A stretch of 64,000 nt of DNA from an uncultured Bacteroidota bacterium (GTDB lineage Bacteria > Bacteroidota > Bacteroidia > Flavobacteriales > Flavobacteriaceae), in the NCBI GenBank assembly GCA_902514615.1, contig CABXRG010000003.1:1-64000 (forward strand), written 5' to 3'. Below are positions 30,857-41,221 of this stretch, one piece after another. Each line of letters starts with the position of its first letter. The stretch's first letter is position 1. The position numbers and the translations under genes are program-made. The notes under the pieces were generated by a model. The model saw only the letters and a list, made by a program, of their open reading frames with translations, was not told the origin of the DNA and made no database searches.

Positions 30857-31565
30857 TACTTATGTTATTAAAATATGGAAGATAGTTTTGTATTCTCTCT
30901 TTTATCATTTCAGATACTCCATCACCGGTTATAGTTGCACCAGAAATAGCATCTATTTCATTATCCATTTTATCATTATTATTTGGATCATTATTTGATT
31001 TTGATACATATACACCAACAAATTCTCCCTGGACGTCTTTTATTTTTTCATTATTAAAACTATTTATAAACCAGTCTTCTGTAATTTCAGCTCCGAGTCC
31101 TGCAGTTTCAGATTTGTGATCGAATGACACACCTTTAATTGTGTTAATGTCATCCCTTAACGCAATATAGCCCCAAATCTCTGCCCATAATCCAGCTCCT
31201 CTCAGAGGAATAACATAAAATTTTTCATTTTCAACATTTGCAATATATAATGGGTATCTCTGGATATCTGAATCTTTTTTAACCTCTAGTGCTAGGTTTA
31301 TATTAAAGGCATTAATTTCATTATCAATTGTTCCATCAGATTTTAAAGAAAGTTCTTCGGAAATATAATCCTTGTAAAGGGATTCAGATTCATCTCTACT
31401 TACATTAATACCAACCGTTGAAAGAATATTTTGCATTTTCTCTTTTTTTACGTTAGCATTTTGTAAGTCTTTAAGTGACTCCGAGGTAAATGATAATACA
31501 AAAGCAACTGAAATAACCATTAAGGCAGCAAAAATGTATGTATGTTTATTAGAGTCTCTATTCAT
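30849..31565 (-). CDS. nqrC: Na+-NQR subunit C
   Basis: FMN-binding motif SGATITGDGV; operon context. Confidence 0.96.
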   Translation of the reverse strand: MNRDSNKHTYIFAALMVISVAFVLSFTSESLKDLQNANVKKEKMQNILSTVGINVSRDESESLYKDYISEELSLKSDGTIDNEINAFNINLALEVKKDSDIQRYPLYIANVENEKFYVIPLRGAGLWAEIWGYIALRDDINTIKGVSFDHKSETAGLGAEITEDWFINSFNNEKIKDVQGEFVGVYVSKSNNDPNNNDKMDNEIDAISGATITGDGVSEMIKERIQNYLPYFNNISNE

Positions 31566-32722
31566 TATGCAGTTTTTAATTTAATATTTGCCCATCTTTT
31601 TCTTCTTTTTGAAACATTTGATTCTATAACATAATGATCAATTAATGGAGCAAAAACATTCATCAGTAAAATAGCTAACATTACTCCTTCAGGATAAGCA
31701 GGATTAAATACTCTAATTAGAATACAGAAAACTCCAACTAAAAATCCATATATCCACTTACCTTTTGTTGTTTGAGCAGCTGAAACAGGGTCAGTAGCCA
31801 TAAATACAATTCCAAATGCAAAACCACCAACTAAAAGATGATTATACCAATCGAAACTCATTAAGGAATTTGCTCCCCATAGGTTAAATAAAATTCCTAC
31901 CAATGAAGCACCAAAAATTCCACTTATCATTATTCTCCAGCTACCTACTCCAGTTGAGATTAAAATTAGAGCTCCTATTAGAACAAAAAATACTGATGTT
32001 TCTGCAACGGATCCAGGAATTGAGCCCATAAACATATTAAAAGAAGAGTAAGTAACATCTCCATTAGCTGCTAAAGTTCCTAGAATAGTTTCACCAGATA
32101 TTGCATCTACATTAGTTGCCTCTGAAACCCATACTTTGTCACCTGACATAAAAGTAGGATAAGCAAAGAATGCAAAAGCCCTAGCTGTTAGTGCAGGGTT
32201 AAGTATGTTCATTCCAGTTCCACCAAAAGCTTCTTTGGCAATTAAAACAGCAAAAACCACTGAGATTGCTAACATCCAAAGCGGCATATCTATTGGCATT
32301 ATCATTGGAATAAGAAGACCTGTAACTAGATATCCTTCGTTAACTGGATGATTTCTGTAAACTGCAAATGCAAACTCAATTGATAAACCTACTGCATATG
32401 AAACTGCAATCATTGGAAAAATTTTATAAGCACCATGAAGAACAGCATCTAAAAATGTAAAATCAAGACCAGTTTGTATAAAATACTGATAACCTGTATT
32501 ATACATTCCGTATAATAATGCAGGCAAAAGAGCAATAATTACTGTAATCATTGTTCTTTTTAAATCAACTCCATCACGAATATGAGATCCTTTAGAGGTA
32601 GTATGATCAGGAACAAAAAGCATTGTCTCAAAAGCATTGAAAGCTGGATATAATAACTCTAATTTACCTCCTTTTAGGAATGGTTTTTTTATTTTATCAA
32701 CCTGTTTTCTGATTAGATTCAT
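31565..32722 (-). CDS. nqrB: Na+-NQR subunit B
   Basis: NqrB membrane protein; NILNPALTARAFAFFAYP, EGYLVTGLLIPMIMP. Confidence 0.97.
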   Translation of the reverse strand: MNLIRKQVDKIKKPFLKGGKLELLYPAFNAFETMLFVPDHTTSKGSHIRDGVDLKRTMITVIIALLPALLYGMYNTGYQYFIQTGLDFTFLDAVLHGAYKIFPMIAVSYAVGLSIEFAFAVYRNHPVNEGYLVTGLLIPMIMPIDMPLWMLAISVVFAVLIAKEAFGGTGMNILNPALTARAFAFFAYPTFMSGDKVWVSEATNVDAISGETILGTLAANGDVTYSSFNMFMGSIPGSVAETSVFFVLIGALILISTGVGSWRIMISGIFGASLVGILFNLWGANSLMSFDWYNHLLVGGFAFGIVFMATDPVSAAQTTKGKWIYGFLVGVFCILIRVFNPAYPEGVMLAILLMNVFAPLIDHYVIESNVSKRRKRWANIKLKTA

Positions 32723-34071
32723 TATCCTACTTCTTTTAACATTATTTCAATTCCACTTTTAATTATTTCTTGAGCTTCAATTTTTGAAGTACAAGAAAAA
32801 TCGACTAAACCAAAGTCTTCTGGCACAACTTCATATATACCTAAAGACTCCATTTTTTCAATATCACCTCTCATACAAGCTTTAATAAGTTGCATTGGAT
32901 AAATATCCATAGGAAAGTATTTTTCCATTTCACCTGTCACTACAATTGCTCTCTCTTCACCATTAAGATTTGTGTTAACTTTTTTTGTTCCTCCTAGCAA
33001 CCATGAAAATGAAGTCTTAGATAAGCTTGGGATCGAATTATACATAAAAGGAAGCCATCCAAGCATTCTATATTTGTTACCTTCTTCAATTACACTTAAA
33101 GAGTTATTATAAAATCCCAAAAATTCAGAATATTCGACTTTTGATCCACTTAGCGGATCACCATTAATAAATCTATAATTCTTAATATCATCTATTTCAT
33201 CATTATTAATCAAAGATGAGATTGAAGAACCTATCACAGTACTAAAGTATTTTGGAGATTTTAACGAATCTCCTGAAACTGCAACTGTTCTCGATGAACA
33301 GAAAACACCTGTTCTAAAAAAAGCTCCAATGTTAGCAAGATCTTCTGGTTTAATTACCCAAACTGTTTCTCCAAAATTTAATGGATCAATTTTGTTTATT
33401 TGAAAGCTTTCATTCCCTGAGGGATGAACACCTTTGATATTGTAGATTTCAACATTATTTAAATTATTAAAATTGCTATTTTTTTTATGTGTAACTGTAA
33501 AGTTTATTGATTTTTCAATTACAGCACTCATCATATCAATACCTGTCTGGAGGTCATCAATTCTATTGCTCATTAAAAAATCAAAGTCAACAGCATAAGG
33601 AGCAGTTGAATGGGTTGACACAAATATTGATTTTGGTAATTTGTTAGACTTAGCAATTATATTATAAGGCCTTTGTTTTATGTATGCTAATGAGCCTGAC
33701 TCAGATAAAAGTTGAATAATTTTTTCTTTAGATAAACTTTGTAAATCAGGGATTTCAAACTTTACAACATCTTCACCTTCCCTCTGAATAATAACATATA
33801 AAATTTTTCTCTTGGCACCTCTTCTGATCTCTGTAACTTTTCCACTAACAGGAGAGACAATTTTTATAGACTCATCATTTTTATCATGAAAAATTGGTTG
33901 TCCTTTAGAAACCTTTTCCCCTTCTTTAACAAGCATACGTGGAACCAAAGCAAAGAAGTCATCAGGATTTATAGCGTAGGTTAAGCTTTTTTTTGCAGCT
34001 TTAAGCTCTTTTATGGCTAGACCTTTTAAATTTAGATTAGCACCGTTATTGATGCTTATGTCTTTAGACAT
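32722..34071 (-). CDS. nqrA: Na+-NQR subunit A
   Basis: NqrA sequence; first gene of the operon. Confidence 0.96.
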   Translation of the reverse strand: MSKDISINNGANLNLKGLAIKELKAAKKSLTYAINPDDFFALVPRMLVKEGEKVSKGQPIFHDKNDESIKIVSPVSGKVTEIRRGAKRKILYVIIQREGEDVVKFEIPDLQSLSKEKIIQLLSESGSLAYIKQRPYNIIAKSNKLPKSIFVSTHSTAPYAVDFDFLMSNRIDDLQTGIDMMSAVIEKSINFTVTHKKNSNFNNLNNVEIYNIKGVHPSGNESFQINKIDPLNFGETVWVIKPEDLANIGAFFRTGVFCSSRTVAVSGDSLKSPKYFSTVIGSSISSLINNDEIDDIKNYRFINGDPLSGSKVEYSEFLGFYNNSLSVIEEGNKYRMLGWLPFMYNSIPSLSKTSFSWLLGGTKKVNTNLNGEERAIVVTGEMEKYFPMDIYPMQLIKACMRGDIEKMESLGIYEVVPEDFGLVDFSCTSKIEAQEIIKSGIEIMLKEVG

Positions 34072-34181
34072 GAAATTTTAATAATTTGTGTGTGCAAATT
34101 TACTATAAACACTTTAAGAAAAAAAAGTATTTTTATTAAAATTATTATCAATTTAATTTAAATTTGATAACCAAAATTTAT

Positions 34182-35813
34182 GTTATGAACAACTCTATTG
34201 TTAATGTACCTAATCCAGTAAATGAACCTATTAAAGAATACAAGCCAGGTAGTCCAGAAAAAGTATCAGTTTTGGAAACTTACAAACAGCTTAAAAGCTC
34301 AAAAATAGATGTAAAAATGTGGATTGGCGGAAAATTTATTGAGAGCACAAAGACCTCAAATATGTCTCCTCCTCACGATCACAAACATATACTTGGTAAA
34401 TATTATTTAGCAGAAAAAAAACATGTTGAATTAGCCATAAAATCTGCTTTAGATGCAAAAGAAAAATGGGCAAATATGAAATGGGAAGAAAGAGCGTCTA
34501 TTTTTTTAAAAGCAGCTGAGTTAGTTGCTGGTCCATACAGAGACAGAATTAATGCTGCTACAATGCTAGCACAATCTAAAACAATCTTTCAAGCTGAAAT
34601 TGATGCAGCGTGTGAATTGGTTGATTTCTTAAAGTTCAATGTATACAGTATGCAACATATATATAGTCAACAACCAAAATCGGATCCTGGCGTTTGGAAC
34701 AAACTTGGATATAGACCCCTTGAAGGTTTTGTTTATGCAATTACTCCGTTTAATTTTACCGCAATTTCTGGTAATCTTCCTGGTAGTGCTGCAATGATGG
34801 GTAATACTGTTGTCTGGAAACCCAGTGATCATCAAATTTATTCTGCAAAGATTGTAATTGATGTGTTTAAGGAGGCTGGACTTCCAGATGGAGTTATAAA
34901 TGCAGTTTATGGAGATCCTGAAATGATTACAAATACAATTTTAGATTCAAAGGATTTTGCTGGAATTCATTTCACGGGTTCTACTTCAGTTTTTAAAGGT
35001 TTGTGGAAAAAAATTGGAAACAATATCGAAAACTATAATTCTTATCCGAGAATCGTTGGTGAAACAGGAGGTAAAGATTTTATCGTAGCTCATAATTCTG
35101 CAAATACTGATGAATTAGCTACTGCAGTTATAAGAGGATCATTTGAGTTTCAAGGTCAGAAATGTTCTGCTGCATCAAGAGTTTATATTCCTAAATCAAT
35201 ATCAAAAGAATTTTTTGAAAAATTAAAATCTGATATTAGTAAAATAAATATGGGTAGTCCTGAAGACTTTAAAAATTTTATGACTGCTGTTATTCATGAA
35301 AATTCATTTGATAAACTAGTTGATGCTATAGAAAAGGCTAAAGCAGATAAAGATGCTGAAGTTATAATTGGTGGTGGATATAATAAATCAAAAGGATATT
35401 TTATAGAACCAACAGTTATTAAGACAACAAATCCAAAATATTATTCAATGGAAACTGAATTATTTGGACCTGTAGTTACAATCTATGAATATGATGATGA
35501 TAAATGGGAAGAGACTCTCAAAACTATTGATCAAACTTCAGAATATGCTCTGACTGGAGCAGTTTTCTGTGAAGACAGATATATTCTAAGTGATGCTGTA
35601 GATAAACTAAAAAACTGTGCAGGTAATTTTTATATTAATGATAAATGTACTGGTGCAGTTGTTGGTCAACAACCTTTTGGAGGTGCCAGAGGATCTGGAA
35701 CAAATGATAAGGCAGGTTCTTATCTTAATTTATTAAGATGGGTTTCACCAAGATTGATTAAAGAGGTTTTTGTCCCTCCTAAGGATTTTAGATATCCTTT
35801 TATGGGGTCATAA
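34182..35813 (+). CDS. pruA: L-glutamate gamma-semialdehyde (1-pyrroline-5-carboxylate) dehydrogenase
   Basis: ALDH fold: VGETGGKDFIVAH, GQKCSAASRVYIP; likely start at 34182 (ORF track 34164). Confidence 0.93.
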   Translation, partial: VMNNSIVNVPNPVNEPIKEYKPGSPEKVSVLETYKQLKSSKIDVKMWIGGKFIESTKTSNMSPPHDHKHILGKYYLAEKKHVELAIKSALDAKEKWANMKWEERASIFLKAAELVAGPYRDRINAATMLAQSKTIFQAEIDAACELVDFLKFNVYSMQHIYSQQPKSDPGVWNKLGYRPLEGFVYAITPFNFTAISGNLPGSAAMMGNTVVWKPSDHQIYSAKIVIDVFKEAGLPDGVINAVYGDPEMITNTILDSKDFAGIHFTGSTSVFKGLWKKIGNNIENYNSYPRIVGETGGKDFIVAHNSANTDELATAVIRGSFEFQGQKCSAASRVYIPKSISKEFFEKLKSDISKINMGSPEDFKNFMTAVIHENSFDKLVDAIEKAKADKDAEVIIGGGYNKSKGYFIEPTVIKTTNPKYYSMETELFGPVVTIYEYDDDKWEETLKTIDQTSEYALTGAVFCEDRYILSDAVDKLKNCAGNFYINDKCTGAVVGQQPFGGARGSGTNDKAGSYLNLLRWVSPRLIKEVFVPPKDFRYPFMGS

Positions 35814-36614
35814 TTATTTAATTATTTCAACCTTATTTATGTAAACATTATCTAAAGGCCAGTCTCTGTTATCGGTTGGCAAATTTGCGATTTTGTCTAC
35901 TGTTTCCATTCCATCAATTACTTCTCCAAAAATAGTGTAATCACCGTCTAAGTGATGAGCTCCGCCCTTTTTTTGAACAATAAAAAATTCAAATGGAGAT
36001 GCCATTTTATATGGATTATCAACTGAGCTACTAGGCATACTTACCATTCCTCTTTTATGCGTATGGCCTTTATTAAAATCATTTGGCAGAAGATACTTTC
36101 CAATATCTTTTCTTTTTTTTGAAATTTTTATGTTGTCACTATTACCTGCCTGTATAACAAAATCATTAATAACCCTGTAAAATTGAGTTCCCTCAAAATA
36201 TTTTTTTTTAGTTAAGTATATGAAATTCGATCTGTGATATGGAGTATTATCAAATAATTGGATATCTATATTTCCAAAAGGTGTATAAATTCTTACTCGG
36301 TTTTCTTTATTTTTTTTTTCAAACTCAAATAAAACATTGATTACATTATCATCTGTCAATCTCAATTCTTCCTTAATATCATTCATGGAAGAAACACTGA
36401 CCTCTTCTTCGGTTTTTACTTTGATTTTTTCATTTAGATTTGATTCAATTGAAGGATTTGTTGATTTAGGGTTACATCCTGTTAAGAGTACTAAAATAAA
36501 AACAATAAAAGTTTGTTTGGTCACTTTCAATAGTTTAAAATTTTTATAAATAAGGAACATATACAACTTTTTTTGTCTGAAAAAAGTCCTCATTGAAAAA
36601 GTCAGAAATTTCAA
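35814..36614 (-). CDS. Cyclophilin-type peptidylprolyl isomerase, lipoprotein
   Basis: TQFYRVINDFVIQAG; MASPFEFFIVQ; lipobox LLTGC; true start lies downstream of 36614 in the ORF. Confidence 0.88.
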   Translation of the reverse strand: MKFLTFSMRTFFRQKKLYMFLIYKNFKLLKVTKQTFIVFILVLLTGCNPKSTNPSIESNLNEKIKVKTEEEVSVSSMNDIKEELRLTDDNVINVLFEFEKKNKENRVRIYTPFGNIDIQLFDNTPYHRSNFIYLTKKKYFEGTQFYRVINDFVIQAGNSDNIKISKKRKDIGKYLLPNDFNKGHTHKRGMVSMPSSSVDNPYKMASPFEFFIVQKKGGAHHLDGDYTIFGEVIDGMETVDKIANLPTDNRDWPLDNVYINKVEIIK

Positions 36615-37164
36615 ACACCTTATTATTTTTATGATCTTTTAATTCTTTTTCTAGGTTACCACCTTTTAAAGAAATTATACCATTTGGTAATTCATTTAAA
36701 GATTTAGATTTAATATTCTTGTTAACCATAGAATAAAACTTATCCATTTTAGACACTGCTCTTGATACAACAAAGTCATATTTATCATTATGATCCTCTA
36801 CTCGACCATTTACTGCTTTTACATTGTTCAGTGACAAGTTTTTAGATATATCTTCTACAACTTTAATTTTTTTTCCAATACTGTCTAATAAAGTAAAATT
36901 AACCTTTGGAAAAAAAATAGATAGTGGTATACCAGGAAAACCTCCACCAGTTCCAACATCAAGTATATTAGTTCCTTCCTTAAATTTTATAATCTTTATA
37001 ATAGCTAGAGAATGTAGGATGTGATTAATGTATAAATTTTCAATATCTCTTCTAGAAATTAAATTTACTTTTGAATTCCAGCTTCTATACAAAGGGATTA
37101 GACTATTATATTTCTCTAACTGTTCCGGAGATAAATTAGAAAAATATTTCTTTAAATTAATCAA
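36544..37164 (-). CDS. rsmG: 16S rRNA (guanine527-N7)-methyltransferase
   Basis: ILDVGTGGGFPGIPLSIFFP; NGRVED. Confidence 0.96.
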   Translation of the reverse strand: MINLKKYFSNLSPEQLEKYNSLIPLYRSWNSKVNLISRRDIENLYINHILHSLAIIKIIKFKEGTNILDVGTGGGFPGIPLSIFFPKVNFTLLDSIGKKIKVVEDISKNLSLNNVKAVNGRVEDHNDKYDFVVSRAVSKMDKFYSMVNKNIKSKSLNELPNGIISLKGGNLEKELKDHKNNKVFEISDFFNEDFFQTKKVVYVPYL

Positions 37165-38342
37165 GATAAAATATCTTTAATTCTCTTAATAGCTTCTTCT
37201 ATTTGTTCTCTAGATGTTGAGTATGAAATTCTTATACAGTTTGGATAACCAAAAGCATCACCAGGAACAGTAGCAACATGAGCCTTCTCTAAAATTAACA
37301 TTGATAAATCGTTTGCATTCTTAACAGTTTGGCCCTTAAATGTCTTACCAAATAATTCAGATACTTCAGGAAAAACATAGAATGCACCAGCTGGAGGTTT
37401 TTTTATTTCAAAACCCTCAATTTGATTGACTAATTCAATTATTAAATCTCTTCTAATTTTAAATTCATCAACCATATATTTAATTCTTTCAGGAGATTCT
37501 TCTAATGCTTTAATTGTAGCCCTTTGTGCGATACAATTTGCACCACTTGTTATTTGACCTTGCATTTTATTACATGCTTTGGCTATCACTTTAGGGGCGG
37601 CTAAATATCCGATTCTCCAACCTGTCATTGCAAATGCTTTAGATATTCCATTTACAGTTACAGTTCTCTCATACATGCCCGGTAAACTTGCAAAACTTAC
37701 ACTTTTAGAACCATAATTAATATGCTCATATATTTCATCTGAAACAACAATTATATTTGGATAGTTTTGCAAAACTTTTGAAAACGCTAAATATTCTTCT
37801 TCACTAAAAACTGAACCACTAGGATTATTTGGCGAATTAAACATTATCATTTTTGTTTTTTCTGTTATTGCAGATTCAAGTTGTTCTGCAGTAACCTTAT
37901 AATTTGCATCTTCATGCGGATGAACAAATACGGGGATTCCATCTGCAAGAGATACCATAGCACTATAACTAACCCAATATGGAGTTGGAATAACAACCTC
38001 ATCACCTTTATTTATAAGAGACATGCAAACATTTGCAATAGATTGTTTAGCTCCAGTAGATACAACAATTTGATCAGTGTCATAATCCAAATTATTATCT
38101 CTTTTGAATTTTCCACAAATTGCTTTTTTAAGATCTAGAAAGCCATCAACAGGAGAATACTTATGATAATTTTCATTTATAGCATCAATCGCTGCTTCCT
38201 TTATATAATCAGGTATATTAAAGTCAGGTTCACCTGCACTTAAAGTTATAACGTCTATACCTTTATTCTTTAAATCATGAGCTTTAGCAGTCATTGCAAC
38301 AGTTTGTGAAATTGGTAATGATTTAATTTTATCTGATAACAT
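37161..38342 (-). CDS. PLP-dependent aminotransferase (aspartate/aromatic type)
   Basis: NSPNNPSGSVFSEEE; VNGISKAFAMTGWRIGYLAAP. Confidence 0.94.
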   Translation of the reverse strand: MLSDKIKSLPISQTVAMTAKAHDLKNKGIDVITLSAGEPDFNIPDYIKEAAIDAINENYHKYSPVDGFLDLKKAICGKFKRDNNLDYDTDQIVVSTGAKQSIANVCMSLINKGDEVVIPTPYWVSYSAMVSLADGIPVFVHPHEDANYKVTAEQLESAITEKTKMIMFNSPNNPSGSVFSEEEYLAFSKVLQNYPNIIVVSDEIYEHINYGSKSVSFASLPGMYERTVTVNGISKAFAMTGWRIGYLAAPKVIAKACNKMQGQITSGANCIAQRATIKALEESPERIKYMVDEFKIRRDLIIELVNQIEGFEIKKPPAGAFYVFPEVSELFGKTFKGQTVKNANDLSMLILEKAHVATVPGDAFGYPNCIRISYSTSREQIEEAIKRIKDILS

Positions 38343-38349
38343 GCTTTTA

Positions 38350-39432
38350 TTATTTATTTAAAATTTTTTTTTGGTTGTTTATAGATTCTTGGTGTATTGC
38401 TTTAAAAAACCTCAGAATGAATTCTTCACTTAAACCATGATCCTCACCATCTAGTATCATCTTTCCTAGGATTTCATTCCATCTTTTATTTTGAAGTATT
38501 GCAACATTATTATCTGATTTAAGTTTACCAATATCTTTGGCAACTTTCATTCTTTTTCCAAGGGTTGTTAATAAATTTTGATCTGCAACATCAATTTGAG
38601 ATCTTAAATTATTTAATTGATTTTGATAATCTTCTCCCTGAGAAGTCTTATCTCTTATTTTAAGGTCCTTCATTATTTGTATTAAATGTTTTGGCGTAAC
38701 CTGCTGAGCGGCATCACTCCAGGCATTATCTGGATCCCAATGTGATTCAATCATTAAACCATCATAATTTAAATCCAAAGATGTTTGACTTAAATCATAA
38801 ATTAAATCTCTTTTTCCTGCAATGTGAGATGGATCACAGATAAGAGGAATATCAGGGAAATTATTTTGAAACTCAACAGCAATTTGCCATTCAGGGTTAT
38901 TTCTATATTTGGATTTATCGTATGAGGAAAAGCCTCTATGAATAACTCCAATATTTTTAATATCAGCTGAATAAATTCTTTCTAAACCACCCATCCATAA
39001 AGCCAAATCAGGATTAACAGGATTTTTTATCAATACTATCTTATCTGTCCCTTTTAATGCATCTGCAATTTCTTGAACTATAAATGGACTTACAGTTGAT
39101 CTTGCTCCAATCCATAATATATCAATATCATGTTTTAATGCCAAATCTACATGAACAGAATTAGCAACCTCTGTTGCTATTTTTAAACCAGTTTCTTTTT
39201 TTACTTTTTCTAACCATTTCAATCCAATTGCACCAACTCCTTCAAACATTCCAGGTCTTGTTCGTGGTTTCCAAATTCCAGCTCTATACGCACTTACATC
39301 AGAGTCTTTTAATTCGTGTGCAATTTTTAAAACTTGTTCTTCAGTTTCCGCACTACACGGACCTGCAATAACAAGCGGATGATCTAAGTTCATATGGTCA
39401 AGCCAATTCCTGTACTCTTTTTTATTTTTCAT
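38350..39432 (-). CDS. Bifunctional 3-deoxy-7-phosphoheptulonate synthase / chorismate mutase type II
   Basis: VIAGPCSAETEEQ...RAGIWKPRTRPG (DAHPS) plus C-terminal AroQ-type helical domain. Confidence 0.94.
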   Translation of the reverse strand: MKNKKEYRNWLDHMNLDHPLVIAGPCSAETEEQVLKIAHELKDSDVSAYRAGIWKPRTRPGMFEGVGAIGLKWLEKVKKETGLKIATEVANSVHVDLALKHDIDILWIGARSTVSPFIVQEIADALKGTDKIVLIKNPVNPDLALWMGGLERIYSADIKNIGVIHRGFSSYDKSKYRNNPEWQIAVEFQNNFPDIPLICDPSHIAGKRDLIYDLSQTSLDLNYDGLMIESHWDPDNAWSDAAQQVTPKHLIQIMKDLKIRDKTSQGEDYQNQLNNLRSQIDVADQNLLTTLGKRMKVAKDIGKLKSDNNVAILQNKRWNEILGKMILDGEDHGLSEEFILRFFKAIHQESINNQKKILNK

Positions 39433-39437
39433 AGTTT

Positions 39438-40286
39438 CTAGTTAATTCCTTTTAAAATTTCTTTAATGCCATTGATTTTTTTCATTTCAGTGTTAAGATT
39501 ATCCTGATCACTACTCTCAATCATTTTTTTAAAATTATTAATATTTAAGATGTATTCCTCAAGAGATTCAATAATGTTTATTTTGTTTTCAATAAAGATT
39601 GAAGACCACATTTCAGGAGAACTTTTAGCTAATCTAACTGTGGATTCAAATCCACTACCAGCCATATCGTAAATTGTTTGTTCATCATCCTCTTTATCCA
39701 TAACTGTTTTTCCTAACATAAAAGATGAAATATGTGATAAATGAGACACATAAGCTATATGCTTATCATGTGCTATTGAATCCATTGTCTTAATACTCAT
39801 TCCTAAATTTTTAAAGATTTCAATTGCTCCTGAAAGCAGAGTAGATGAAGTCATTTCAGTTTCACATAAAATCATAACCTTTTTATCAAATAAATCTTTT
39901 TTTGCTGCAACAGGACCTGAAAATTCAGTACCAGCTATTGGATGTGCAGCTAAAAAGTTTTTTCTTTTATTGTGGTTTTTTACAGATTTACAAATTTCAT
40001 ATTTAGTTGATCCTAAATCAATCACCAAAGTTTTTTTAGGTATTCTATTTAGAATACTATTTAGCTGATTTTTAATTGATTCAACAGGAACTGCGAGGAA
40101 TAAATAATCAAAATCTAATGATGATTTTGGATCAAATACTTTATCTATAATTTTATTCTTTAATGAAAAGTCAAGTGATTGATTGTTCTTATCAAAACCA
40201 TAGATAGAAATATTTTTATTGACTTCTTTCAATTTTAAAGCAATAGATCCACCTATTAAACCTAAACCTATTATCCCAACTTTCAT
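39438..40286 (-). CDS. tyrA: Prephenate dehydrogenase
   Basis: GLGLIGGSIALKL; AAHPIAGTEFSG. Confidence 0.94.
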   Translation of the reverse strand: MKVGIIGLGLIGGSIALKLKEVNKNISIYGFDKNNQSLDFSLKNKIIDKVFDPKSSLDFDYLFLAVPVESIKNQLNSILNRIPKKTLVIDLGSTKYEICKSVKNHNKRKNFLAAHPIAGTEFSGPVAAKKDLFDKKVMILCETEMTSSTLLSGAIEIFKNLGMSIKTMDSIAHDKHIAYVSHLSHISSFMLGKTVMDKEDDEQTIYDMAGSGFESTVRLAKSSPEMWSSIFIENKINIIESLEEYILNINNFKKMIESSDQDNLNTEMKKINGIKEILKGIN

Positions 40287-41095
40287 ATTTTTTGATATTT
40301 ATACTCACCTAAAATTTTAAATTCTTGAGCCATTAATTCAATGATTTTGACTGCCTTTTGGTAGCTTTCAATTGAACTAAAAGTTATATCAACAAAAAAG
40401 GCGTATTTACCAGGAATTTGAATAACTGGTAAAGATTGAATTTTTGTTAGATTTAAACTACAATCACTCATCATATTCAGAACTGTAGCTAGACTTCCTC
40501 TTTTATGATCGAGAATAAACTTTAGAGCTGCCTTATTATAATCAATTATATTTTTTTGATTCTTTTCAAGAACAACAAATCGAGTCTTATTATTTTTAAT
40601 GGTTTGTATTGAGGATTCTAAAATTGTCAAATTATATATCTTAGAAGCATCTATACTAGCAATTGCAGCAACCCCCATAATCTTTTTATCGGCTATATTT
40701 TTTGCACCTAACGCTGTATCCTCACTTTCAATTAATTTTATATGAGGATAATTACTGAAAAACTTAGAACACTGTAATAAAGCCATTGGATGAGAATGAA
40801 CTTCTTGGATATCATTAATTTTTTGATTTGGAAGACACATTAAGTTGTGATCAATATTTAAACTGTATTCTCCGGTGATTGAAAGATTATACTCATCTAT
40901 TAAAGCATAGTTTGGAAGGATTGAACCAGCAATTGAATTTTCAATAGCCATTATTCCATACTCAGAGTCGTTATCAACTACTGATTTTACAAGACTCTCA
41001 AAAGTTGAACATTCATTTAATTCAAATGAATCAAAATAATGATTAGCTACCATATGGTGAAATGATCCTCTAATTCCCTGAATAGATACTTTCAT
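40283..41095 (-). CDS. pheA: Prephenate dehydratase
   Basis: IQGIRGSFHHMVA; MAIENSIAGSI; NKTRFVVL; C-terminal ACT domain. Confidence 0.95.
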   Translation of the reverse strand: MKVSIQGIRGSFHHMVANHYFDSFELNECSTFESLVKSVVDNDSEYGIMAIENSIAGSILPNYALIDEYNLSITGEYSLNIDHNLMCLPNQKINDIQEVHSHPMALLQCSKFFSNYPHIKLIESEDTALGAKNIADKKIMGVAAIASIDASKIYNLTILESSIQTIKNNKTRFVVLEKNQKNIIDYNKAALKFILDHKRGSLATVLNMMSDCSLNLTKIQSLPVIQIPGKYAFFVDITFSSIESYQKAVKIIELMAQEFKILGEYKYQKI

Positions 41096-41097
41096 AT

Positions 41098-41125
41098 AAA
41101 AAAAAAGTCCTGATTTGACAGGACT
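41098..41125 (-). terminator. Attenuator terminator of the pheA operon
   Basis: Minus strand AGTCCTG-TCAAAT-CAGGACT followed by a T9 run, ending 2 nt before the pheA ATG. Confidence 0.9.
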
Positions 41126-41162
41126 AGTATATTTAATTTTTACATAACATAGTTATCCTGTC
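41117..41162 (-). promoter_or_regulatory. Predicted antiterminator pairing GACAGGAU (41155-41162) with GUCCUGUC (41117-41124)
   Basis: 8 complementary nt (one G-U); the 3' arm overlaps the terminator 5' arm and the 5' arm overlaps the leader stop codon. Confidence 0.75.
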
Positions 41163-41215
41163 TTCAGATTGAAGAAGAAATAATAGTTATAATAAAAGTT
41201 AAAATTATTTGTCAT
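41153..41215 (-). CDS. Phe/Tyr-rich attenuator leader peptide MTNNFNFYYNYYFFFNLKTG
   Basis: 20 codons with 5 Phe and 4 Tyr, stop TAA overlapping the antiterminator arm, directly upstream of pheA-tyrA-DAHPS/CM. Confidence 0.88.
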   Translation of the reverse strand: MTNNFNFYYNYYFFFNLKTG

Positions 41216-41221
41216 TATTAA

